Source: Tetmemena sp. SeJ-2015 (taxonomy: Eukaryota; Ciliophora; Spirotrichea; Sporadotrichida; Oxytrichidae). From it: DNA of 26,901 bases. The position numbers were made by a program, and so were the translations under genes. The stretch covers positions 1-26,901 of the forward strand of contig JAJKFJ010023957.1 in the NCBI GenBank assembly GCA_027382625.1. The letters run 5' to 3'. The notes beneath the pieces were generated by a model, which saw nothing but the letters and a program-made list of their open reading frames with translations, did not search any database and had not been told where the DNA came from. Shown piece by piece: positions 10,228 to 18,024 of this stretch (the stretch's first letter is position 1; every line of letters starts with the position of its first letter).

Positions 10228-12163
10228 TCACATCTAGGCTTTCTTGAAGTTACCTCCTTTTGTGATGTCGCTCTTTCTCGAAAGCATAGCCTGGCGCATT
10301 CTAAACTCATAAAGATAAATGATCCCCTTAGAAATCATTTATTATTCTAGCAACGTCGCAGGAGCCAATGTAGTTGGAGGAGTTGATCTCCACGTTGGAG
10401 ACGATCCTCTCCCAAGGGTTTGTGGTGGCCTTCAGTCTCTTCAACTCCTGGTGGTATTCCTCCTCAAGCTGCTTGTTGGTCATCTGCCTCTGAGAAACTT
10501 GTTGCTCTCTCTCCTTCTGCCACTTGAGTAGTTGATCTCTAGCAGCTGCCTTCTTTGCCTGCTTGGCTTGAGACGCCTCCTCCTGCTTCAGGAAGAGATT
10601 GCGCATCATATCTTGCTTTAGCTGCTCAGCTTGCACGATCCTCTCTTTCTCCTCGTCATCCAAGTCCTCGCCTCCCTCAAAGTTGAAAATGGCAGGCTGA
10701 GAAGAGAACGGCACTTGATAGGCATTTAAAGGTTGGAAGCTCTAACTCTGCATCTATAACTAAAAATTCCATAAGATAAAGGAATGATTTTAGTAGGAGC
10801 CAAAGCTATTTTCTCCGAAACGGTTGCTGCCTTGCCAATCGTTGAATTGCTGCTACTGAGCGGGGACCTAGTTCTGTGAGAACATATCCATCTGTGGAGC
10901 AGCATAGGACTGAGTGTTGTGGCTGACTCCAGCAGCTTCAAACAAATCAAAATCGTCGCCATCGTTGTTGTTATTATCGTCATTGAAGTGTTGGTACCCG
11001 TTTAGAAATTAAACTTAAGTTTGAAGAGATAGGCCCCATGTTGTGAGACATATCGATGGGCTAAGAGATAGGCTCTTGAGAGTACTGAGGAATAGTTACT
11101 GGCACTCCCTTGGCAGCTTTCTCTTGCTCCTTGAGTGCAGCAAGTTCTTGAGCGTCTCTCTTCATCTGCTCGATGCTGTGCTCGTGCATACCTCCGTCCT
11201 TCGAGCTGCTTTGGGTGTTTGCATTATCAGACTAGTTGCCACCATAGCGTTGAGGATAGGGAATTGCACCCACAGGCTTCAAGTCGTCGTAGCTCTTGGA
11301 GACTATGGAAAACTCAGATGGCTCCAGCAAACTGAAGTTCTACTTTTGGCCAGACTCGTCCTTGGTGAAGTCAAAAACAAGTTGCCACTTGTTTTCATCT
11401 AAAAAGTTGTAATCAATAAGTAGTTCTGTGTAATTTGGGCTGATTTGGTAAGATTATTGATAGTGGTGACAAGGAAATTAGAGATTTAATGAAATTTGCA
11501 CACTTAGTAGACTTACTGACATCGAATCCCACTGACTGCACTTGCTCGTCCAGATGGGGATAGGCAGCGTTGAAGGGCCCAAAAGTCAAATTGGTTGAGC
11601 TTTCAATGACTGGCTCGTTTGCCACGTACAAAAAGATTGTGCAACTAAACAAAGAGAGTGAGTTATTAGAAGGAAGAGTGAAGTTGGTTAAGGAGGATTG
11701 CGAATAATGTCAATTGGCACTTACTCCTTGAGGTCTCTGCACCTGAATTGTTGGCAAGCCACTGATATCTTGCAGTTTGTGCAATTGCGCACAAAGATCG
11801 ATCCCTTCACAGGCCCAATCACCATAGTTGTGTTCACGCAATCGTCCACAAAGATCTACTCACACGTTTAGCATATCATTAATGCAAAATTCACTTCGTA
11901 AATTTTTGAAAGAGTTAAAGGAAAGAAAGAAACATGAAAAGATTTTAAGCGAAGTGTAAAGGTTATATTACTTGGGCGGTAGTGTCGAGTAGGAAGACTG
12001 TGCAGTCTTTGAGATCTCTGATGGCAAAGTCAAGTCCATTGACTTCTCCATTCTTCTTGATGAGCTCTTCACCAGTCTTGTCCTTGAACATGTAGTCGTT
12101 GCGGTTGAGCTTCTTCTTTGCAGCTATGGAGCCAGCAGGTTGTGAAGTCACAGTTGTTGCCAT
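10228..12163 (-). CDS. C-CAP (RP2/TBCC-like) domain fused to a clathrin-light-chain-like C-terminus
   Basis: Start ATG 12163-12161, stop TGA 10230-10228. With three introns and two IESs removed, the N-terminal half is a C-CAP beta-helix: DCTVFLLDTTAQ, FVDDCVN, IGPVKGSIFVRNC, ACQQFRCRD, EPVIESSTN. The Arg in QQFR corresponds to the arginine finger of RP2/TBCC GAPs for ARL3/tubulin. No N-terminal Gly for myristoylation as in human RP2. A linker rich in Gln/Asn/Ser follows. The C-terminal part is an acidic patch (DDNNNNDGDDFDLF), a long charged helix (QAEQLKQDMMRNLFLKQEE, RDQLLKWQKERE) and TTNPWERIVSNVE ... DVARMRQAMLSRK, which resembles the heavy-chain-binding and C-terminal signature of clathrin light chain. 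The fusion is continuous without TGA. C-CAP identity is firm, clathrin light chain likely. Confidence 0.82.
10304..10349. other. IES, 46 bp, pointer ATTCTA
   Basis: ATTCTA at 10298-10303 and 10344-10349. Excision joins CDVAR to MRQAMLSRKSD, restoring the clathrin-light-chain-like C-terminus. Confidence 0.85.
10990..11020. other. IES, 31 bp, pointer AAGT
   Basis: AAGT at 10986-10989 and 11017-11020. Excision joins MGPISSN to FNDDNNNNDGDD. Confidence 0.75.
11399..11516 (-). other. Spliceosomal intron, 118 bp
   Basis: Gene-strand GTAAGT donor and TTTTTAG acceptor. Splicing joins SVGFDV to NENKWQLVF in frame. No pointer repeat is present. Confidence 0.8.
11645..11724 (-). other. Spliceosomal intron, 80 bp
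   Basis: GTAAGT donor and TTTAG acceptor. Splicing gives RCRDLKDCTIFLY, aligned without gaps to RP2. Confidence 0.85.
11856..11971 (-). other. Spliceosomal intron, 116 bp
   Basis: GTAATA donor and GAGTAG acceptor. Splicing joins LLDTTAQ to IFVDDCVN, the exact spacing of RP2. Confidence 0.8.
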
Positions 12164-12351
12164 TACTCGAATTTTAAATTCAATTTATTAATTCTCGATT
12201 CATCCCACTCACTCATGAATGTGCATTAGTAGACTCATTAATACTAGTGGTGAGGGAGTGCGTATCTATTGCTGAATTTATTTGGAGGTTAATAAATTTT
12301 AAATAAAAATTAAGAAAAAAGCCCTCGCTTAACGCTAGTACCTAACTAAAT
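12164..12351. promoter_or_regulatory. Divergent 5' region with GTGAG-type repeats
   Basis: Only 188 bp separate the start codons of the C-CAP fusion (-) and DNAI2 (+). The region has CACTCACTC at about 12206-12214, which reads GAGTGAGTG toward the - gene, and GGTGAGGGAGTG at about 12249-12260 toward the + gene. A similar GAGTGAGTGAG lies upstream of Rpt1 (about 15518-15528). A shared promoter or subtelomeric motif is an inference. Confidence 0.3.
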
Positions 12352-13996
12352 ATGGCAGATCAGTTCACCTACCAGAAAAAGAGAAAGGAGTTCGGAAGAC
12401 ACTCACAGTTCGAGGACACAGAGACTAAGATTGTCGGTAGTGTCATCCCCAACTACTAGCAAAAGGAACTCTATTAGATCAGAGACCCCAACAAGCTAGT
12501 TCTCGACAACATCCCTCAGTTCTCCGAGCACAGATACTTATTAGCTTATGTGTATGTGTGTATTCGTTTGTTTAAGAGTAAGGAGCATTTTCAAATTTCG
12601 ATAAGTTTCAAAAAGATGTAATATCTCATCCATATTCTTGCTTTGATGATAAGCTTTGCCTAACTGTATTGATAGGTTAACACCGAGAGAGTAGCTACAA
12701 ACAACAGAGGAATGAAGCACGTAGTCGGAGGTGAGTAACTGTCCCTACCCCATTTTAGCTCTAAGATATTTGAATATTTTATAAGGCGGCTCATCAACTA
12801 CAAATATGGAGGGCTTTTAAGCATTATCATTTTTGCAACTGCCGAACATAATTGACTCTCGTATATAGGCTGGCCCAAGGACTATGATTACACCGAAACT
12901 GGAGATGTTCAGAAGTATCAGAAGAAGCTCAATAGAGACCCTGCTCTTGGATTCGGCCAAGCGACTAAGGACCTAGTGGCGGGTGCCTAGAAGTGCATCA
13001 GACAAAACAACGAGATACCTTTTTGATATAAACACTATCTCATTATGGTAGAGATTGATCTGTTTGAGGAGTACTTCAGCGGTGAGCAACCAGAGCACTT
13101 GTCCGAAACTATTTCAACTAAGACTGTCATGATTTTCAAGGACCCCAATACTATTAAGAGAGCAGTCACTAAGATCGCATGGCACCCAGAGTCCACTACC
13201 GACTTGAGAGTGGGAGTGGCATATGCTATGCTCAGATTCCAGCAAATGCCACCAAAGATGCCACTCAATTCATACATTTGGAATTTGAACAACCCCAACT
13301 TCCCTGAGAGAACTCTCCAACCTCAGTCAGCACTCTGTACTATGGTGTTCAATCACAAAAACAGTGAAGTCATAGTCGGCGGTTCCTACAATCTAATTAT
13401 AGATTATTATTCATAGTGTTTCATTAATATAAGTAAATGGATCACTCGCATTCTTCGACCAAAGAAAGGGTAGCTCCTCCGGAGTTATCAAGCCAGCAGA
13501 GACAACCTTGCTCGAAAAGTCTCATCATGACCCCGTTTATGATATTTACTGGCTGACAGTTGGTAAGACTGGAACTGAGTGCGTGTCAACATCAACTGAT
13601 GGTAGAATTCTCTGGTGGGATATGAAGAAACTCGGAGACGGTCCAGTTGACGAGCTCCTTCTTAGTGAGGTATTCCAAATTAACGACCAGCAGGTTCCCA
13701 AGATCCTCGGAGGAACCAGTCTTGAGTACAATCAAGATGCAGGTCCTCTCAAGTATCTCATAGGTACGAATAAAAGTTTATAAATCTAATTAAAGAGAAA
13801 GGCAGTTGAAATTCAGACTCGTTTTGGGATGGAGTCAGGCATAATGAAATTTGAGAAGGGTGAAGTTCTTCATGTCAGTTGGAGACTGGACTGCTAAGAT
13901 CTGGTCTGAGGAACTGATAGCAAATGTATTGTATCACTCCTCTTACTTGACCAATGGTTGCTGGTCCCCCACCAGATGCGGTCTTTTCTTCCTGAC
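12352..13996 (+). CDS. DNAI2: DNAI2 (outer-arm dynein intermediate chain), N-terminal and odd-numbered segments of a scrambled gene
   Basis: WD-repeat intermediate chain of the axonemal outer dynein arm, orthologous to human DNAI2 and Chlamydomonas IC69/IC70; it links dynein to the outer doublet. Start ATG 12352-12354. Conserved blocks in order: KKRKEFGRHS, KHVVGGWPKDYDYTE, NNEIDLFEEYF, FKDPNTIKRA, WHPESTTDLRVGVAYAML, NSYIWNLNNPN, GGSYNGSLAFFDQRKG, HHDPVYDIYWL, KTGTECVSTSTDGRILWWD, LKYLIGT. From 13768 the order breaks: three short coding pieces (13793-13839, 13863-13917, 13935-13996) each supply alternate stretches of the protein, and the missing stretches lie in inverse orientation at 15269-15469. 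The overlapping pointer repeats give an unambiguous reassembly. Confidence 0.93.
12550..12675 (+). other. Spliceosomal intron, 126 bp
   Basis: GTGTATG donor and TTGATAG acceptor, no flanking repeat. Splicing joins SEHRYLLAY to VNTERVATNNRG in frame. Confidence 0.65.
12731..12868 (+). other. Spliceosomal intron, 138 bp
   Basis: GTGAGT donor and TATATAG acceptor. Splicing restores HVVGGWPKD, the most conserved N-terminal motif of DNAI2. Confidence 0.9.
13017..13055. other. IES, 39 bp, pointer GAGAT
   Basis: GAGAT at 13012-13016 and 13051-13055. Excision restores KCIRQNNEIDLFEEYF, matching IKQNNAIDIY in orthologues. Confidence 0.92.
13393..13438. other. IES, 46 bp, pointer AAT
   Basis: AAT at 13390-13392 and 13436-13438. 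Excision restores GGSYNGSLAFFDQRKG, matching the orthologous GQYNGQLAYFD. Confidence 0.88.
13436..13767 (+). other. DNAI2 MDS A, right pointer CTCATAGGTAC
   Basis: Continuous coding segment ending at an 11-bp pointer (13757-13767) whose other copy is on the - strand at 15459-15469. After 13767 the + strand turns AT-rich and non-coding. Confidence 0.9.
13793..13839 (+). other. DNAI2 MDS C, 47 bp
   Basis: Pointers AAGAGA (13793-13798) and GAGTCAGG (13832-13839). It encodes KRKAVEIQTRFGMESG between MDS B and D. Confidence 0.9.
13863..13917 (+). other. DNAI2 MDS E, 55 bp
   Basis: Pointers AAGTTCT (13863-13869) and AGGAACTGA (13909-13917). It encodes KFFMSVGDWTAKIWSEEL, a WD-repeat motif. Confidence 0.92.
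13935..13996 (+). other. DNAI2 MDS G, 62 bp
   Basis: Pointers CACTC (13935-13939) and TTCCTGAC (13989-13996). It encodes HSSYLTNGCWSPTRCGLFF. Confidence 0.92.
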
Positions 13997-14162
13997 CTAT
14001 ATTCCCAACATCTATCAACTTATAAGTTAGGGAAAGACTTGAAGTATGGTTAAGCTTAAATAAGAAATATATTACTACTGTGTTAAAATATGAAGGTATA
14101 TTCTATAGAAACAATAACAGCTTTAGTTAGTTAGGTGTATTTATATTCCAAATAGTAGGTGG

Positions 14163-15469
14163 CTCAAGCTCTGACTTCGAGTCTGATGGTTCCCTCGGGG
14201 TCGAAGCCACCTTCTCCGTTTGACTTATAGTCTCCGATTACAACCTTGTTGGTGTCGTCGAAGGCTCCATTTACCTCGACCTCTCCCACTTCGGTGAACT
14301 GCATCTTGAATCAAATAACTTCACATTTAGCTTGTGTAAAGTGATTAATTTTGGAAGAATGAGATGTTCCTCTCATCGATGAATCCGTTGATGTTGTAGC
14401 CGTATTTGGCTTGATCTTCTTCCGCCAAGATGATGATACCTCCTTCTTCAAGAGTGAAGTGCACAGACAAATCCTGGCTTGTTCCATCTGCCAATTATAT
14501 TGTGCCTTAAAGCAGGTGATTACCTAGAGACAGAATTGGACCTGGAGCGTTGTGCTGAGACACCTCGTGCTCTGAGGGAGTTTTAGGAGGAGGGTTATGA
14601 GCAACTATAAAATGAAATGATACTCAATAGTAGCAGGTTGTTGCTAATAATGTTACTGCTGCTGTTGTTGTTGCTATTGATTTATTTGTTGCTGCTGATG
14701 GGCAGCTGGCTGTGCCTCTGGTTGTTTAACAGGCTCGGGTTGCTTGGTTGGCTCAGGTTGCTTAGCAGGTTCAGGTTGTTTAGGAAATAAATATGAACAG
14801 CAGCAGGCTTCTTCTGCTCTTCGGCTCCGTCGTAGTGGGCTCCTCTTTGCTTTATGGCATTGAGGTGGTCTGAGTCATCAGCGACATGCTTGAAGAACTG
14901 CTCTTCGAGGTCGTTGAGATAGTTCTGCATCTTTTCAGCCTTCTTATCAAGGACGGTATTATCCTTCTTGATTGGTTTCTTCATCTCGGCCTGTCTCTTG
15001 GCCTGCTCTAGGTTCTTCTCTCTTCTGAACTCTCTGTCGAAGATGGTGGCCATTATTTCTTTCTCCTTAGGCTGGAGTGTCTGATCGTAGAGTGAGCGAC
15101 ACAGAGACATCATAGAGACAGTCCCCTCAGCATCTCCAATAGCTGCCATGGATTACATAACAGATATAGAAGTCAGAGGAGAATCTGAGACCTTTTGTGA
15201 GTAGGCGACTTCGTTTTGACGATAGAAGAAGTCCCATACGTCCAAGAAACCGTCCATTCTAGTCAGGAATAATGGCTACTTTTTCATCATAGAGTGGTAC
15301 CTGGTTTGCATGATGGGAGTCTTCAGTTCCTTTCTTGCAGCGATAGAACTTAGTGTGAGCTGGGTTTCTCTGAAGAGCATACACTGGACCATGATGCTTT
15401 CCTGACTCTACTACGCTATTTCATTCTCTTGTTAGCTTGGAGAATGTAACCTTGCTCAGTACCTATGAG
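14163..15469 (-). CDS. DNAI2: DNAI2, even-numbered segments and whole C-terminal part of the scrambled gene
   Basis: Reading 15469 down to 14163, this supplies the pieces missing from the + cluster, then the uninterrupted C-terminal WD repeats (RMDGFLDVWDFFYR, KVSDSPLTSISV) and the conserved coiled tail (EKEIMATIFDREFRREKNLEQAK, here quoted in part: ATIFDREFRREKNL). Beyond the usual end of the family it has a Lys/Pro/Gln/Glu repeat (KQPEP x3), a poly-Gln tract using CAA, CAG, TAA and TAG, and an extra beta-rich domain of about 100 residues (APGPILSLDGTS, EEGGIIILAEED, MQFTEVGEVEVNG, EGTIRLEVRA) before TGA at 14165-14163. Three IESs and one 36-bp intron interrupt this part. DNAI2 identity is firm; the extra domain is not recognised. 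Confidence 0.9.
14312..14360. other. IES, 49 bp, pointer GAAT
   Basis: GAAT at 14308-14311 and 14357-14360. On the - strand excision joins DERNISF to KMQFTEVGEV and removes TGA codons. Confidence 0.7.
14488..14523 (-). other. Probable 36-bp intron
   Basis: GTAATC donor and GGCAG acceptor on the gene strand. Removal joins PGPILSL to DGTSQDLSV in frame, with no flanking pointer longer than 2 bp. Confidence 0.6.
14604..14635. other. IES, 32 bp, pointer AGCA
   Basis: AGCA at 14600-14603 and 14632-14635. On the - strand excision joins the poly-Gln tract (YQQQPA) to HNPPPKTPSEHE. Confidence 0.7.
14785..14807. other. IES, 23 bp, pointer AGG
   Basis: AGG at 14782-14784 and 14805-14807. Excision joins EEQKKP to KQPEPAKQPEP and keeps the KQPEP repeat in frame. 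Confidence 0.7.
14805..15269 (-). other. DNAI2 MDS H (inverted), 465 bp
   Basis: Starts at pointer TTCCTGAC (15262-15269 complement) with FLTRMDGFLDVWDFFYRQNE and runs without interruption to the AGG pointer at 14805-14807. Confidence 0.92.
15292..15331 (-). other. DNAI2 MDS F (inverted), 40 bp
   Basis: Pointers AGGAACTGA and CACTC on the gene strand. It encodes EELKTPIMQTRYHS, matching VKTPILTTKYH in orthologues. Confidence 0.9.
15345..15408 (-). other. DNAI2 MDS D (inverted), 64 bp
   Basis: Pointers GAGTCAGG and AAGTTCT on the gene strand. It encodes GKHHGPVYALQRNPAHTKF, aligned to GHHGPIYGLRRNPF of the Chlamydomonas protein. Confidence 0.92.
15425..15469 (-). other. DNAI2 MDS B (inverted), 45 bp
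   Basis: Begins with CTCATAGGTAC and ends with AAGAGA on the gene strand. It encodes LIGTEQGYILQANKR, which is absent from the + cluster and follows MDS A. Confidence 0.9.
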
Positions 15470-15581
15470 GGTGCTTAAAATACTGCATTCAATCATGCAC
15501 TTGTGTCTTTGAGATGGAGTGAGTGAGCGAGTAGTAGGAAGAAGTTAATAAATTTAAATATTAAATTAAACTATCAACAAA

Positions 15582-16937
15582 ATGACCAAAGAAGAGAACA
15601 ATAACAATCCTCCATCCAAAGTTCTAGAAAAGAAGCCGGAGGCTGACAAGAAGCCAACCGATACCAAGGAAGATGAAAGCAAGAACCCAGGAGGTGCTCC
15701 TCTCTCAGATTAAGATATTGCTCTCTTCAAACGCTACGGCAAGGGACCCTACGCTGAATCTCTCAAGAAGGCAGAAGATGATGTCAAGAATCTTAACCAA
15801 AAAATATCAATTCTCTGCGGAATCAAGGAGTCAGACACAGGACTCTCACTACCCTCGCAATGGAATTTGGCTCAGGACGCTATGATGATGAAGCAAGACC
15901 CCACTCTATAAGTTGGAAGATGCACTAAAATCCTAAATGCAGGTTCAGAAGATGCAAAGTACATCGTGCATTTGAAACATCTAGGCAAGTATGTTGTTGG
16001 CTTAGATGAAAAGCTAGCACCTACTGATATAGAAGAAGGAATGAGAGTAGGCACTGAGAGAGCAGGAGTCGTAGGCTCAAAGTTACAGATCAAGCTTCCT
16101 TTGCCACCTAAGATCGATCCTACCGTGACTATGATGACAGTTGAGGACAAGCCTGATGTAACATATAACGATTTGGGTGGATGCAAAGAGCAGATTGATA
16201 AAATTCGTGAGGTGGTTGAACTTCCTCTTCTACATCCTGAGAGATTCATTCAGCTTGGTATCGATCCACCTAAGGGAGTGCTACTCTATGGACCTCCAGG
16301 AACAGGCAAAACTCTGACAGCAAGAGCAGTCGCCAATAGAACTGATGCAACTTTCATCAGAGTTATTGGATCAGAGCTAGTGCAGAGATATGTAGGAGAG
16401 GGAGCTAGAATGGTGAGAGAGATTTTCTAACTGGCCAGGTCTAAGAAATCCTGCATCATCTTCTTTGATGAAATCGACGCAGTCGGAGGAGCCAGATTTG
16501 GAGAGGGAGACTCTGAAGTGCAGAGAACTATGCTCGAAATTGTGAATCAACTTGATGGCTTTGAATCAAGAGGTAACGTTAAGGTGCTCATGGCTACTAA
16601 TAGACCTGACACTCTTGATCCCGCTCTCGCTAGACCTGGACGTCTTGATCGTAAAATTGAGTTCGGCTTGCCAGATCTCGAGGGAAGAGTTCAGATCTTC
16701 AAAATTCACGCCAAGACTATGGCATTCGATAAGGACATCAGATTTGAACTTATTGGAAGAATGTGTCCTAACACCACAGGAGCCGATATCAGGTCTGTGT
16801 GCACAGAAGCTGGCATGTTCGCCATCAGAGCCAGAAGAAAGGCAATTACAGAGAAAGACCTAATGGACGCAATTGATAAGGTCATCAAGGGCTACTCTAA
16901 GTTCAGTGCTACTCAAAAGTACATGGTCTTCAACTGA
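15582..16937 (+). CDS. RPT1: 26S proteasome regulatory ATPase subunit Rpt1 (PSMC2)
   Basis: One of six AAA-ATPases in the base of the 19S regulatory particle, which unfolds ubiquitinated substrates into the 20S core. ATG 15582-15584, TGA 16935-16937, 451 codons (human PSMC2 has 433). The whole gene is one uninterrupted frame apart from in-frame TAA codons that read as Gln. It shows the Rpt N-terminal coiled coil, an OB-type region ([18 protein letters not shown]), [19 protein letters not shown], Walker A GPPGTGKT, Walker [10 protein letters not shown], second region of homology [20 protein letters not shown], and the Rpt1-like ending [12 protein letters not shown] without the HbYX motif. Its ATG is about 110 bp from the nearest inverted DNAI2 segment. 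Confidence 0.97.
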
Positions 16938-17040
16938 CTTTGCAGGCTGCTCGTGTTTGTGCAATTATCTTCAAGTAAATTTACAATTGATAATTCTCAA
17001 TTTTTCAAAAGACCTTGTTTTTTGAGATAAATATACAAAT

Positions 17041-17939
17041 TCATACAAATTTAGATTAATTCTAGTGCCTGCTGCTATATTTTGATTAGGAATGACTGAA
17101 GTATTTGGTAATGAACAAAACTTTTCAAAAATATACATATGATTCATATTAAAACTTAAGCACCACAAACAAGAATTGATATGAGGAATTTGACATAGTT
17201 TAGGTTTTTGAAAGTGGTTCTAGTTTCCTCGGACACTATAAGTTTGTGTTAATTTGCAATGTGATACCTTTGATGAGATTCTTGTCTATCTCGCTCTTTT
17301 AGAAGATATTTTGTGATATTGCTTGCATGAGCTCATCAACAATCAAAAGCTAATCTATCTACTCGTGGACATGAGTTATTTAGAATATGATAGCTTTTTT
17401 TATAATAACTAAGAGTGATTGAAATGTCTTCATTATAGTCTTAAAAAGCATTAGTTGTCTTCTTTTTTTCAGCTAAGTGTGGCTCTCTTGTGTGAAAATT
17501 AAAGTTGACGGTCTTCACATTCTTGTCCTAACTTATGAAGCAGAATGTGATGATTCCAGTCCTTGTGATAGTGTCTATGAATTTGTACTCCCTCATACCT
17601 ACAATCTTCCTTTCTGTTATTTGGTTGTTAACCTATTTTAACAAGTTAGCTTGTAGAAGAGGATTATAAGTAGAATTTGTAGCGGACTTATTTTCTAGAA
17701 TTAGAGAACAAGATATCTAACATCAGTTCGTCACTCACCTTGAAAGTAATCATCTCTAGATTTCTCCCCAGCACGTAATAAATAAATTAATAGTCAAGTT
17801 CGAATATGTTTCCAACTTCTCCTCTTATTGTGAAGCATTTCCAAGTTGTGTCGTCCACTGAAATGCCCAAACTCTAAACTAGTGTACTGTTTAATATCCC
17901 AATGATTATAGTAGCCAAAAGAGAGACAGAGAATTTCAT
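17041..17939 (-). CDS. p24/TMED (emp24/GP25L) family cargo receptor
   Basis: Type I membrane protein of the early secretory pathway that helps load COPII/COPI vesicles. ATG 17939-17937 starts a hydrophobic signal peptide (MKFSVSLLATIIIGIL). The GOLD domain follows: WKCFTIRGEVG, ELDYQFI, GIITFCFISQDKNVKTVNF (p24 consensus FCFSN then KTV). Then a coiled-coil stretch (VDELMQAISQNI, SEETRTTFKNLN), a transmembrane helix (VKFLISILVCGAQV) and, after a 34-bp IES with a 7-bp pointer, a LFITKYF tail comparable to the YLKRFF tail of p24 proteins, ending at TGA 17043-17041. Two introns and two IESs are inferred. The family is likely; the subfamily is not resolved. Confidence 0.8.
17124..17157. other. IES, 34 bp, pointer AAAACTT
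   Basis: AAAACTT at 17117-17123 and 17151-17157. Excision bypasses a premature TGA and extends the p24 tail as AQVLFITKYF. Confidence 0.75.
17236..17267 (-). other. Probable 32-bp intron
   Basis: GTATCA donor and TTATAG acceptor on the gene strand. Removal joins DKNLIK to VSEETRTTFK in frame. Confidence 0.6.
17344..17425. other. IES, 82 bp, pointer AAT
   Basis: AAT at 17341-17343 and 17423-17425. On the - strand excision joins YNEDI to VDELMQAIS. Confidence 0.65.
17633..17738 (-). other. Probable intron, 106 bp
   Basis: GTGAGT donor and AAATAG acceptor. Splicing joins LEMITFK to VNNQITERK in frame and gives the normal GOLD-domain spacing. The segment itself has no TGA in frame, so retention cannot be excluded by frame alone. 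Confidence 0.65.
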
Positions 17940-18024
17940 TTTTAATTTATAAGCTGACACATTATTTTTAAATTAAGGCCTAAAATGAGATAAGATAAAA
18001 GTTTAATGAAAGGAGTAAAGAAAT

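Noticed and set aside
10319..11402. + strand Leu-rich ORFs opposite the C-CAP/clathrin-light-chain gene
   Set aside because: They are antisense readings of the charged helix and linker on the - strand.
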